Positions 7,608 to 14,914 of a DNA stretch of 34,518 nt are shown here, piece after piece. This DNA comes from Pseudomonadota bacterium (GTDB lineage Bacteria > Pseudomonadota > Alphaproteobacteria > Micavibrionales > UBA2020), in contig JAJZTA010000020.1 in assembly GCA_021849295.1 (NCBI GenBank), positions 1-34,518 on the forward strand, in the 5' to 3' direction. The first letter of the stretch is position 1; every line of letters starts with the position of its first letter. The position numbers and the translations under genes are program-made. Under the pieces are notes generated by a model that ran no database searches, was not told the origin of the DNA, and saw only the letters and a program-made list of their open reading frames with translations.

Positions 7608-7681
7608 ATGAGTAAAAACAGTATCTTGTAATTCTTTTCTCATATATAAAAGGCCTGTTTAAAACACTGTTTCGGAGCCCT

Positions 7682-8806
7682 ATGACGCAAAACCTGACAT
7701 ATCTCGATCACAACGCCACCACGCCGCTCAAACCGGCGGTGCTGGAGGTTATGCAGGTGCTGCTGGCGGCGCCGGGCAACGCCTCGGCGGCGCACAAGGC
7801 GGGCCGTGCCGCCCGTGCCGTGATCGAGCAGGCGCGCGACCGGATCGCCAGGCTGGTGAACGCGGGCCCGCAGGCGGTGACCGTTTTCACCTCCGGTGCA
7901 TCGGAGGCGAACAATCTGGCGGTCCGAGGGGCGGGGTGCGAGCGCGTGCTGGCCTCTGCGGTCGAGCACCCTTCCGTGCTGCAGGCGCGGGACGACATCG
8001 AAATCATCCCCGTTTTGCCAAGCGGCCTCGTCGATCTGGCCGCGCTCGACCGGATGCTGGAAGGGAATACCGAACAGACGCTGCTCTCCGTCATGCTGGT
8101 GAACAACGAGACCGGCGTCATCCAGCCGCTGGAAAAAGTCATGGAGATCGCCAAGAAGCGCGGCGCGCTGGTGCATTGCGACGCGGTGCAGGCCATCGGG
8201 CGCGTGTCCGTCGATATACAAAAGCTCGGCGTCGATTACATGACGATCTCCTCGCACAAGATCGGCGGGCCGCAGGGCGCGGGCGCGCTGGTGATGGCCA
8301 ATTGCGTTTCGGTTGCGCCGCAAATCGTCGGCGGCGGGCAGGAGAAAAACATGCGCGCCGGCACGGAGAACGTTCCCGCCATCGCGGGCTTTGGCCTTGC
8401 GGCGGAGCTGGCGGCGGCGGACATGGGGCAATATGAAAATCTTGCCGTCTTGCGCGACCGCGTCGAAAAGGAATTGAAAAAGATCGCGCCTTCCGTAGTC
8501 GTGTTCGGCGCAGACGCGCCGCGTGTCGCCAATACCACGATGTTCGCCGCGCCCGGCCTTGCCGCCGATATGCAGATGATCGCGCTGGATCTCGCCAATG
8601 TTTGCGTCAGTAACGGCTCGGCCTGCGGCTCGGGCACGGTCAAGGCCTCGCGTGTTTTGAAGGCGATGGGTGTGGCGGACGACGTTGCATCCTGCGCGCT
8701 GCGCGTCAGCTTCGGCTGGAACTCGAGCGTGGCGGACGCGGAGACGTTTATTAAAAAATGGGCGGAGATGTATCAACGTACACAAAAGAGGGCATCCAAT
8801 GGCTAA
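7682..8806 (+). CDS. cysteine desulfurase (IscS/NifS-type)
   Basis: This PLP enzyme takes sulfur from L-cysteine as an enzyme persulfide for iron-sulfur clusters and other sulfur carriers. The 374 residues include YLDHNATTP (7-15), SGASEANNLA (71-80), His96 in VEHPS, Asp167 in HCDAVQ, the PLP lysine Lys193 in SSHKIGGPQG, GGGQEKNMRAGTEN (217-230) and the catalytic Cys315 in SNGSACGSG. All key residues are intact. It is slightly shorter than E. coli IscS (about 400). Its stop overlaps the start of the next gene by 8 bases. The neighbouring ferredoxin supports an iron-sulfur role, but iscU, iscA and hscAB are not in the window, so it cannot be called iscS with certainty. Confidence 0.92.
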   Translation: MTQNLTYLDHNATTPLKPAVLEVMQVLLAAPGNASAAHKAGRAARAVIEQARDRIARLVNAGPQAVTVFTSGASEANNLAVRGAGCERVLASAVEHPSVLQARDDIEIIPVLPSGLVDLAALDRMLEGNTEQTLLSVMLVNNETGVIQPLEKVMEIAKKRGALVHCDAVQAIGRVSVDIQKLGVDYMTISSHKIGGPQGAGALVMANCVSVAPQIVGGGQEKNMRAGTENVPAIAGFGLAAELAAADMGQYENLAVLRDRVEKELKKIAPSVVVFGADAPRVANTTMFAAPGLAADMQMIALDLANVCVSNGSACGSGTVKASRVLKAMGVADDVASCALRVSFGWNSSVADAETFIKKWAEMYQRTQKRASNG

Positions 8807-9317
8807 GATTTTCGCAATCTATATCGGCGGCAGGACAGACACGTCGCTGATCGAACTCCACGATATGCGCTTTGTCATCGCCGACAGCATCGAAGAGACT
8901 TATCCCGTGCTGAAAGAAAAGTGGTGGGGCAAGCCGGAAAACCTGCATATCGATTGCTGGGGCGAGCTCAATAGCGCGGACGGGCACAATATCACGCTGA
9001 AATCCGAACCTTCGGAGAGCGAGAACCGCCTTTACTTCGTTAATCTCGGCGGCTACGACCCCGAAAACTTCACCGAGCTGCACAAAAACGTCTTTGTCGT
9101 CGTGCCGACGGAATCGAAGGCCAAGGTGCGGGCGCTCAAGAAAATCCTCGACTGGAAATCGCATCATAAGGATTACTTGCACGACGTGGAGAATGTTTTT
9201 AGTCTTGAGGAAGTTGCGCGCGAAAAATCTCTCCATATCCATCTGGAGGAAACCGCCAACCCCGTGCCGTTCACCTTCAAATACGGCTATCACCCCATCG
9301 GCAAGAAGGCGGCCTGA
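8799..9317 (+). CDS. protein with two DUF1543 repeats
   Basis: The start is the ATG at 8799, which overlaps the end of the cysteine desulfurase gene (stop at 8804-8806), so translation is probably coupled. The 172-residue product has two related halves: IFAIYIGGRTDTSLIELHDM...FVIADSIEETYPVLKEKW (residues 4-42) with LHIDCWGEL, and RLYFVNLGGYDPENFTELHK (from about 77) with VFVVVPTESKAKVRALKKI. This is the pattern I know as DUF1543, a small domain found in one or two copies, of unknown function. The protein is soluble and charged, with no signal peptide. Lying between a desulfurase and a ferredoxin, it may act in sulfur or iron-sulfur metabolism, but that rests on position alone. Confidence 0.82.
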   Translation: MAKIFAIYIGGRTDTSLIELHDMRFVIADSIEETYPVLKEKWWGKPENLHIDCWGELNSADGHNITLKSEPSESENRLYFVNLGGYDPENFTELHKNVFVVVPTESKAKVRALKKILDWKSHHKDYLHDVENVFSLEEVAREKSLHIHLEETANPVPFTFKYGYHPIGKKAA

Positions 9318-9322
9318 ACATC

Positions 9323-9649
9323 ATGCCCAAAATGACCTTCATCGAGAAAGACGGCAAGGCGCTGGAAGTGGATGCGCCGCTCGGCCTGTCGGTCATGGAA
9401 ATCTCGCACAAGCACGGCGTGGATATCGAGGGCGCGTGCGGCGGCTGCCTGTCCTGCGCCACCTGCCACGTGATCGTCCGCCCCGACTGGTTCGAGAAAC
9501 TGAACGAGAAAAAAGAGGAAGAGGAGGACATGCTCGACCTCGCCTTCGACCTCAAAAAGACCTCGCGCCTCGGCTGCCAGATTTTGATGAGCGAAGAGCT
9601 GGACGGGCTCGTCGTCGCGCTGCCAGGCGCGCCGCTGCCGTGGGAATAG
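9323..9649 (+). CDS. 2Fe-2S ferredoxin (adrenodoxin type)
   Basis: This small electron carrier supplies electrons for iron-sulfur cluster assembly or monooxygenases. The 108 residues have the adrenodoxin pattern C-x5-C-x2-C: Cys39, Cys45 and Cys48 in GACGGCLSCATCHVIV, and the fourth ligand Cys85 in SRLGCQI. An extra Cys42 sits inside the binding loop. The acidic stretch NEKKEEEEDMLDLAFDL (61-77) corresponds to the partner-docking helix. It starts 5 bases after the DUF1543 gene and is the last of the three-gene unit. Its stop is 3 bases from the stop of convergent htpG, leaving no room for a separate terminator. Confidence 0.93.
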   Translation: MPKMTFIEKDGKALEVDAPLGLSVMEISHKHGVDIEGACGGCLSCATCHVIVRPDWFEKLNEKKEEEEDMLDLAFDLKKTSRLGCQILMSEELDGLVVALPGAPLPWE

Positions 9650-9652
9650 CCC

Positions 9653-11524
9653 TTACCCCGCCAATAATCCCTTCTCGATCGCCTGGCTCATCCGCCGCAC
9701 GAATTCCGTCGGGTTTTTGAGCGGTTCGCCTTCGAGGATTTTGGCCTGATCGAGCAGCAGGAAGGCGGTGTCTTTGAGCAGTTCGTCATTGGCGGAAAGG
9801 CCTTCCATCTTCTTGATCACCGGATGCCCGGCGTTGATCTCGAGGATGTGCTGGTGGCGTTTATCGTAGTCCGCGGATTTCTTCAAAATCCGCTGCATGT
9901 GGATGTCCACGTCGCTTTCCGGTGCGACGAGGCAGACGGGGCTGTCGACGAGGCGCTCGGAGAGGGTGACGTCCTTCACTTCGCCCTTGAGGATTTCTTT
10001 TAAAGTCTCGATCAGCGGCGCGGCGTCGGCGGCGGATTTTTCCTGTTCTTCTTTCGTCTCTTTCTTGTCTCCGCCTTTGACTTTCGAGAGATCCGCCTCG
10101 CCGCGGGTAATGGACTTGAGTTTTTTACCGAGATAGTCGTTCTGCATCGGAATCCAGAATTCGTCGATGGTATCGATCATGAACAGCACCTCGACGCCCT
10201 TGGCCTTGAAGGCCTCGAGCTGCGGGCTGTTCTTAGCCGTCTGCAGGTCGCTGGCGGACAGATAATAGATATGTTCTTGCCCTTCCTTCATGCGGCCGAC
10301 GTATTCGTCGAGCGACACGAGGCTCTCGACGTTGTCCTTGTCCTCGTGCTTGTTATAGGTGGAATGGAAGCGCGCGACCTTGCAGAGCTGCAGGCGGTGG
10401 GCGTGGGCGTCGTAAAGGCCTTCCTTCACCACCGGCCCGAACAGCGACCAGAACTGGTAGAACTCGCCCGGATGCTTCTCGGCCTTCTCCTGCAGCGCGT
10501 CGAGCACTTTTTTGGTGATGGCGGAGTTCATCTTCGCCACCATCGGGCTGTTTTGCAGCATTTCGCGGCTGATGTTGAGCGGCAGGTCTTCCGAGTCCAC
10601 CACGCCCTTGAGGAAGCGCAGGAACGGCGGCAGCAGGCCGTCGAGCCCGTCGGTGATGAAGACGCGCTTGACATAGAGCTTCACGCCGTGCTGGCGGCGC
10701 GGATCGTAAAGGTCGAAGGGCTTCATCTCGGGGATGAACAGCAGGCTGGTGTATTCGAACGCGCCTTCCGCCTTCCAGTGCAGCGTCAGCCACGGCTCGT
10801 CCATCTGCAGCGCGCCGGAGACGTGGTGATAAAATTCTTTGTATTGCGCCTTGGTGATGTCGGACTTCGGGCGCATCCACAGAGCGGAGCCTTCGTTGAC
10901 CGTCGCGCCGGAAACCTCGATCGGAAAGCCGATGTGGTCGGAATATTTTTTGACCACCTGCTTCAGACGGTCTTCGAGCAGAAACTCGGAAGCATCGTCC
11001 TTGATGTGCAGGGTGATCTCCGTGCCGCGCGCGTCCTTGATGTGCTCGGCGAGGGTATAGGCGCCTTTGCCGTCGGATTCCCACTGCCACGTTTCTTCTG
11101 CGCCCGCTTTGCGGCTGAGGACCGTCACCTTGTCGGCGACCATGAAGGCGGAATAAAAACCGACGCCGAACTGGCCGATGAGGTTGAGGTCCTTTTTGCC
11201 GTCGATCTGGTGCAAAAGCTCGCGCGTGCCCGAGTGGGCGATGGTGCCGAGGTTTTTCGCCAGCTCGTCCTTGGTCATACCGATGCCGTTGTCGGAAACG
11301 GTCACGGTGCGCGCGCCGGTGTCGAAGGCGATGGAGATTTTGAGGGTGGGATCGTTCTCGAGTAGCGCGGGGTCCGCGATCGCCGCATAACGCAGGCGGT
11401 CAAGCGCGTCCGCCGCGTTGGAGACGAGCTCGCGCAGGAAAATCTCGCGGTCGGTGTAAAGGGCGTTGGCGACGATGTCGAGCAGACGTCCGACTTCGGC
11501 CTGAAATTGATGTTGTTCAGACAT
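9653..11524 (-). CDS. htpG: molecular chaperone HtpG (Hsp90 family)
   Basis: HtpG is the bacterial cytosolic Hsp90, an ATP-driven dimeric clamp that remodels stressed or specific client proteins. The 623-residue length is normal. The N-terminal GHKL ATPase is complete: Glu32 and Asn36 in RELVSNAADALD, DNGIGM (78-83), GTIAHSGT (93-100) and GQFGVGFYSAF (117-127). The middle domain has DSEDLPLNISREMLQ with the conserved arginine, and a charged linker lies at about 490-505 (KKETKEEQEKS). The C-terminal dimerisation domain ends RRMSQAIEKGLLAG. The start ATG has GGAGGAC upstream (complement of 11530s). The gene sits alone, convergent with the ferredoxin gene. Confidence 0.97.
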   Translation of the reverse strand: MSEQHQFQAEVGRLLDIVANALYTDREIFLRELVSNAADALDRLRYAAIADPALLENDPTLKISIAFDTGARTVTVSDNGIGMTKDELAKNLGTIAHSGTRELLHQIDGKKDLNLIGQFGVGFYSAFMVADKVTVLSRKAGAEETWQWESDGKGAYTLAEHIKDARGTEITLHIKDDASEFLLEDRLKQVVKKYSDHIGFPIEVSGATVNEGSALWMRPKSDITKAQYKEFYHHVSGALQMDEPWLTLHWKAEGAFEYTSLLFIPEMKPFDLYDPRRQHGVKLYVKRVFITDGLDGLLPPFLRFLKGVVDSEDLPLNISREMLQNSPMVAKMNSAITKKVLDALQEKAEKHPGEFYQFWSLFGPVVKEGLYDAHAHRLQLCKVARFHSTYNKHEDKDNVESLVSLDEYVGRMKEGQEHIYYLSASDLQTAKNSPQLEAFKAKGVEVLFMIDTIDEFWIPMQNDYLGKKLKSITRGEADLSKVKGGDKKETKEEQEKSAADAAPLIETLKEILKGEVKDVTLSERLVDSPVCLVAPESDVDIHMQRILKKSADYDKRHQHILEINAGHPVIKKMEGLSANDELLKDTAFLLLDQAKILEGEPLKNPTEFVRRMSQAIEKGLLAG

Positions 11525-11557
11525 GGTGTCCTCCGTTTATTTAAAAATAGTTGCGTT

Positions 11558-12151
11558 TTAAGGGTTCAGGCGCGACAGCGTCCAGTTGTCGTTGTCGCCG
11601 CGGCTGAACAGGAACCGGTCGTGCAGGCGCCCTTTGCCTTCCTGCCAGAACTCGATCTTCTGCGGCGTGACGCAAAACCCGACCCAATGCGGCGGGCGCG
11701 GTACTTCGCCGCCCTCGAATTTCTTTTCAAATTCCGCGACGCGGTCTTCCAGTTCCTTGCGGCTGGAGAGCGGGCGCGACTGCTGGCTCGCCCAGGCGCC
11801 GAGACGGCTCAAATAGTGCCGCGACTTGAAATAGGCGTCCACCATCGGCGCTGGCATCTGCGCGGCCGTGCCTTCGACACGCACCTGCCGCGTTTGCGAT
11901 TTCCAGTGAAAGCACAAGGCGACGTTGGGGTTGTTGGTCAGCTCGCCGCCTTTGCGACTTTCCAGATTCGTGTAAAAGCAGAATCCGTTTTCGTCGACCC
12001 GTTTCAGCAAAACCATGCGCACGGAGGGCTTGCCGTCCTTGCCGACGGTGGCCAAAGACATGGCATCGGGGTCGACGGGCTCGGTCTTGTAGGCCTCCGC
12101 CATCCATTTCTTGAACAATTCGATCGGGTTCTCTTGCGGGCTGATTTCCAT
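11558..12151 (-). CDS. pdxH: pyridoxamine 5'-phosphate oxidase
   Basis: This FMN enzyme oxidises pyridoxine or pyridoxamine 5'-phosphate to pyridoxal 5'-phosphate, the last step and salvage step of vitamin B6 synthesis. The 197 residues start at ATG 12151 (MEISPQENPIELF) after GAAGAAG; the frame stays open upstream to 12325, but that extension crosses the promoter region and is not protein-like. FMN-binding motifs are SVRMVLLKRVDENGFCFYTN, split by Arg and Lys contacts, SRKGGEL and ALCFHW. The C-terminus has RLHDRFLF and ends WTLSRLNP, the usual family ending with the substrate-binding Arg-x-His. PLP made here would serve, among others, the cysteine desulfurase nearby. Confidence 0.95.
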   Translation of the reverse strand: MEISPQENPIELFKKWMAEAYKTEPVDPDAMSLATVGKDGKPSVRMVLLKRVDENGFCFYTNLESRKGGELTNNPNVALCFHWKSQTRQVRVEGTAAQMPAPMVDAYFKSRHYLSRLGAWASQQSRPLSSRKELEDRVAEFEKKFEGGEVPRPPHWVGFCVTPQKIEFWQEGKGRLHDRFLFSRGDNDNWTLSRLNP

Positions 12152-12176
12152 GTCTTCTTCACGAACCTTGCAAAAA

Positions 12177-12204
12177 ATTGTAGTCAAGTTTGTGTTGATG
12201 TAAA
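12177..12204 (-). promoter_or_regulatory. predicted pdxH promoter
   Basis: On the minus strand, TTTACA (complement of 12199-12204) and TACAAT (complement of 12177-12182) are spaced by 16 bases. The -35 overlaps the -35 of the divergent lipoprotein promoter. Confidence 0.5.
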
Positions 12205-12223
12205 CGTGACTTGTGTTTAGATA
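12195..12223 (+). promoter_or_regulatory. predicted promoter of the glycine-zipper lipoprotein
   Basis: TTGATG (12195-12200) and TAGATA (12218-12223) are spaced by 17 bases, giving a leader of about 55 bases. Confidence 0.5.
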
Positions 12224-12285
12224 TATCAAGACGAAATTCAGAAATCCATAGGATGATCTGTTATTTTTAAGGAAAGGCAGAAAAT

Positions 12286-12780
12286 ATGAAAACGAAAATT
12301 CTAGTCCTCGCCGCCGTTGCCGCACTTTCGCTGGCTGGCTGCGCGCAAAACGGCCAGCCCAACCAGTGGGGTATGGGCACTAAGCAAACCATCGGCACCG
12401 CCGGCGGCGCCATCCTTGGCGGTTTCCTCGGCTCCAAGGTCGGCCATGGCGGCGGCCAGCTCTGGGCGACGGGCGCGGGCGCGCTTCTCGGCGCCTTCGC
12501 GGGCAGCGAGGTCGGCAAGTCGCTCGATCGCGCGGACATGGCTTATCACGAGCAGGCCGTGCAGCAAGCCTATACGGCGCCTATGAACCAGACCATCACG
12601 TGGAACAATCCGCAGTCCGGCCACCACGGTTCGATCACGCCGATCCGTCAGGGCACGCAAGCCTCGACCGGGCATGTCTGCCGCGAGTTCAAGCAGGCGA
12701 TCATGATCGACGGCGAAGCGCAAACCGCCGTCAGCACCGCTTGCCGCAACGACGACGGCACCTGGACAGTCGAGCGCTAA
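12286..12780 (+). CDS. outer-membrane lipoprotein, 17 kDa surface antigen family with glycine zipper
   Basis: The 164-residue product has a lipoprotein signal peptide with lipobox LAGC, making Cys19 the lipidated residue. Residues about 36-77 are a glycine-zipper region (GTAGGAILGGFLG and GAGALLGAFAGSEVGKSLD) of the type found in rickettsial 17 kDa antigens and related alphaproteobacterial proteins. The C-terminal part (about 85-164) is a small domain with Cys132 and Cys151 (HVCREFKQ and TACRND), ending DGTWTVER. Such proteins are anchored in the outer membrane; their exact role is not established. Divergence from pdxH is a recurring arrangement in this class. SD-like AAGGAAAGGCAG precedes the ATG. 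Confidence 0.88.
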   Translation: MKTKILVLAAVAALSLAGCAQNGQPNQWGMGTKQTIGTAGGAILGGFLGSKVGHGGGQLWATGAGALLGAFAGSEVGKSLDRADMAYHEQAVQQAYTAPMNQTITWNNPQSGHHGSITPIRQGTQASTGHVCREFKQAIMIDGEAQTAVSTACRNDDGTWTVER

Positions 12781-12813
12781 CGCGCTTTACAAGACAGCTT
12801 AAAAATTAAAAAG

Positions 12814-12846
12814 GCGGCTCCGGATAGTTTCGGAGCCGCTTTTTTG
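12814..12846 (+). terminator. intrinsic terminator, usable from both sides
   Basis: A 9-bp stem GCGGCTCCG/CGGAGCCGC (12814-12822 with 12831-12839) is followed by seven T. An A-rich left flank (12801-12812) makes it work for the convergent IalB-like gene as well. Confidence 0.88.
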
Positions 12847-12913
12847 TTTTCTATGCGCGATAGACATTGACGAGACAGGGTCTCTTCAGTCCCTTGCGCT
12901 TCTTGCCTGTTAT

Positions 12914-13447
12914 TTATTTTTTGCCGTCTTCGCCCGAACAGGCGCGCATCATGGCGCGGTAGGCGTCCGTGCTGCCCTTCAGACTGTAGGTGTCGGTCGT
13001 GCGCGTGCCGCGTTCGGACGTGCCTGTGATGACCATCGTCTCGCCGGCCTTGACCTCTTTCACTACCGCGTCGTCTTCCGTTCCGTCCTGCGTCCAGGCC
13101 ATGGAGCCTTGCGTGAAGAGGGTGAAGGTCTTGCCCTTCACTTTGAGCAGGACGTGGCTGTCTTTTTTATAGGTGTAGCCGGTGGAAACGCTGATGACAT
13201 TGTTGCCGCCGCCGTGCGGCCAGTGCGTCACGAAAAAGAAGACCTGCCCGCGGCGGGAAGGAATATCCTCCTTTTGCGGCTTGGCGCTCATGAAACAGAC
13301 GGGCCCGTTCTTTGCATGGTAACGGTAGATCTTCCAACCATGGACGTGCGCCGTCAGGGTTGGGCTGCCCGTGCTTGCAAAAGCGGGTGCGGCGGCCGTT
13401 GCGGCCAGAAAAACGCAGATGATCGGCAGAAAAATTTTTCTCAACAT
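12914..13447 (-). CDS. invasion-associated locus B (IalB) family protein
   Basis: The product is 177 residues from ATG 13447; the frame extends to 13510, but only the 13447 start gives a proper signal peptide (basic LRK, hydrophobic core, cleavage after APAFA). The mature protein has the IalB-family pattern: WKIYRY, GPVCFMSAKPQK, VFFFVTHWPHGG, VISVSTGYTYKKDS, the FTLFTQGSMAWTQDG segment, GTSERGTRTTDTYSLKGS and a late MRACSG. The two cysteines are likely to form the disulfide common to this family. IalB proteins are periplasmic or envelope-associated; the name comes from Bartonella and does not imply pathogenicity here. It is convergent with the lipoprotein gene and divergent from rpmG. Confidence 0.85.
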   Translation of the reverse strand: MLRKIFLPIICVFLAATAAAPAFASTGSPTLTAHVHGWKIYRYHAKNGPVCFMSAKPQKEDIPSRRGQVFFFVTHWPHGGGNNVISVSTGYTYKKDSHVLLKVKGKTFTLFTQGSMAWTQDGTEDDAVVKEVKAGETMVITGTSERGTRTTDTYSLKGSTDAYRAMMRACSGEDGKK

Positions 13448-13534
13448 GGACCCCCAGAGAAAAAACGTCATATACCTGAATACCTTAGCCCTATTGCCCT
13501 GTAAAGCCAACAGCCTGTTTTTTGCTGTTTTCTC

Positions 13535-13562
13535 TTGACTTTACGGAACGATGGGCTATTTT
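13535..13562 (+). promoter_or_regulatory. predicted rpmG promoter
   Basis: TTGACT (13535-13540) and TATTTT (13557-13562) are spaced by 16 bases. The -35 region CTTGACTTT is the same as that of the rpsT promoter. Confidence 0.5.
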
Positions 13563-13620
13563 CTCGGCTTCTGGCGGGTTTTTGGCCCTGCCGCGATAAA
13601 GTTTATTAAGGAAGAAGGTC

Positions 13621-13791
13621 ATGGCTAAAAAAGGTCCCCGCGCGACGGTGAAGATGGAAAGCTCGGCAGGTACGGGCTACTGCTACTACACCACCAAAAA
13701 TTCGCGCAACACGACGGAAAAGCTGAAACTGAAAAAATACGACCCCGTCAAGCGCGAGCACGTCGAATTCGTCGAAGGCAAAATGAAGTAA
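13621..13791 (+). CDS. rpmG: 50S ribosomal protein L33
   Basis: L33 is a small protein near the E site of the 50S subunit. The 56-residue product begins [19 protein letters not shown] and continues [11 protein letters not shown] and [17 protein letters not shown], all standard L33 sequence. It has a single cysteine, so it is the zinc-free type. A GGAAG ribosome binding site lies 6 bases before the ATG. It has its own promoter at 13535-13562 and a weak AAAGG/CCTTT stem after the stop (about 13791-13815). It is monocistronic or loosely linked to the following hypothetical gene. Confidence 0.96.
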   Translation: MAKKGPRATVKMESSAGTGYCYYTTKNSRNTTEKLKLKKYDPVKREHVEFVEGKMK

Positions 13792-13902
13792 AAGGTTTTC
13801 GCGCCTTTATTTCACTGTCAGCTTCACTCGTTTTAAAATATGTTTTTTGCGCCGTCTTTGTTTAGGACTGGCGCTTTACATTGTTCCATCAGAAGAACGC
13901 AC

Positions 13903-14259
13903 ATGAAAAAAGAATTCAACAAATACGGACAACGCCTGACCGATGACGAATATCAGGCCAGGGTCGTCGACCTTGCCCAGGACAGCTACGGCAAACCCGG
14001 ATACGAGCGCGCGGAAATCGGGCTGATGATCGACCACAGGCTCGGCAAGGATTTTCCCTCCCCGAAACGCGAAGCGCTGGTCGATGCCGTGCTGAGCGCG
14101 CGCCGTGCCATTCCGTTTCTGCTGGCCAAGGACAAGCTGACATCCGCCTTCGGCAAAGGGACTAAAAAGCCCGTGGGCGCGGCGCTGGAGCGTCATATGG
14201 AGAAGAAGTGCGGCAAGGTGCTCGACAAGACGGACCTCGCGCAGTTTCTCGGCCGCTGA
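13903..14259 (+). CDS. conserved-looking hypothetical protein
   Basis: The product is 118 residues from ATG 13903, which has AGAAGA 6 bases upstream; the frame is open to 13840, but that part is not protein-like. The sequence is soluble, basic and largely helical: KYGQRLTDDEYQARVVDLAQ near the start, EIGLMIDHRLGKDFP in the middle (about residues 39-53), KREALVDAVLSARRAIPFLLAK (in two parts) and a basic C-terminus ending LAQFLGR. There is no signal peptide or membrane segment. I do not recognise a domain. Codon use is like that of its neighbours. It follows rpmG by 111 bases and may have its own promoter. Confidence 0.7.
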   Translation: MKKEFNKYGQRLTDDEYQARVVDLAQDSYGKPGYERAEIGLMIDHRLGKDFPSPKREALVDAVLSARRAIPFLLAKDKLTSAFGKGTKKPVGAALERHMEKKCGKVLDKTDLAQFLGR

Positions 14260-14278
14260 TCTTTTTTCGCAATTTTTT

Positions 14279-14842
14279 TTAAGGTGTTTTCGGCGCTGCC
14301 GGCGCGGACTTGTGCACGCTTTGGCGCGGGCTGTCCGGTTTCGGCGTTTCCAGCGACCGCTCCATAACCAGCACGGTGTTCTGTGGCACTTGCGCGCGGT
14401 CGCCGCCGTGCGCCGCGATGACATCCGCGCTTTTTTTGTCGAACGCGTAACCGGCCTTGGTGAAGGCATGGATGGAGGCGGTATTGCCCGCCAGAATATG
14501 CACCTGCGTGGTTGTCTGGCCCTGCGCGCGCAGAAACTCCTCGCGGGCCCTGATGAGATGTCCGGCGATGCCCTGACCCCTGAACTTCGGATCGACGATG
14601 ATGCCGCCGCCGAAATTTTCCGTCGTGATGATGCCTGCGACTTCCCCGCCGGCGACGGCGAACCAGCCGCGGCCCTGTGACTGCGGATCGTGGCTTTCTT
14701 CTATGATGCGCGCGGCGGCGTTGTAGGGGTGGCGCGGATCGTTTTTGGACAGGGGGCAGCTGTCCGCGTTATTCAGGCGGCAAACGTCGTCGTAGTCTCC
14801 ATCGCCTATTGTGCGGATAACAGGTTTTTGAACGCCGGACAT
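14279..14842 (-). CDS. GNAT-family N-acetyltransferase
   Basis: The enzyme transfers an acetyl group from acetyl-CoA to an amine on an unknown substrate. The 187 residues contain the GNAT fold: an N-terminal VIRTIGDGDYDDVCRLN, strand GWFAVAGGEVAGIIT (59-73), motif A with GIIVDPKFRGQGIAGHLI (the R-G-Q-G-I-A pyrophosphate loop, about residues 85-97) and motif B HILAGNTASIHAFTKAGY (in part). The last 25 or so residues are a Pro/Ser/Lys-rich tail (ETPKPDSPRQSVHKSAPAAP) outside the fold. A good promoter is present upstream (14877-14905). It follows pleD on the same strand but is likely separately transcribed. Confidence 0.85.
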   Translation of the reverse strand: MSGVQKPVIRTIGDGDYDDVCRLNNADSCPLSKNDPRHPYNAAARIIEESHDPQSQGRGWFAVAGGEVAGIITTENFGGGIIVDPKFRGQGIAGHLIRAREEFLRAQGQTTTQVHILAGNTASIHAFTKAGYAFDKKSADVIAAHGGDRAQVPQNTVLVMERSLETPKPDSPRQSVHKSAPAAPKTP

Positions 14843-14876
14843 ATTTCCCCTAGCTCCCTGATTATAGCTTCAGGAA

Positions 14877-14905
14877 AGTATAACATATATTTCCATATGC
14901 CACAA
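14877..14905 (-). promoter_or_regulatory. predicted promoter of the GNAT gene
   Basis: On the minus strand, TTGTGG (complement of 14900-14905) and TATACT (complement of 14877-14882) are spaced by 17 bases, about 30 bases before the start codon. Confidence 0.55.
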
Positions 14906-14914
14906 ATTTAGGGA

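Noticed and set aside
12267-13504. Several antisense frames around the lipoprotein and IalB-like genes
   Set aside because: The real genes have signal peptides and family motifs; the alternatives have neither.
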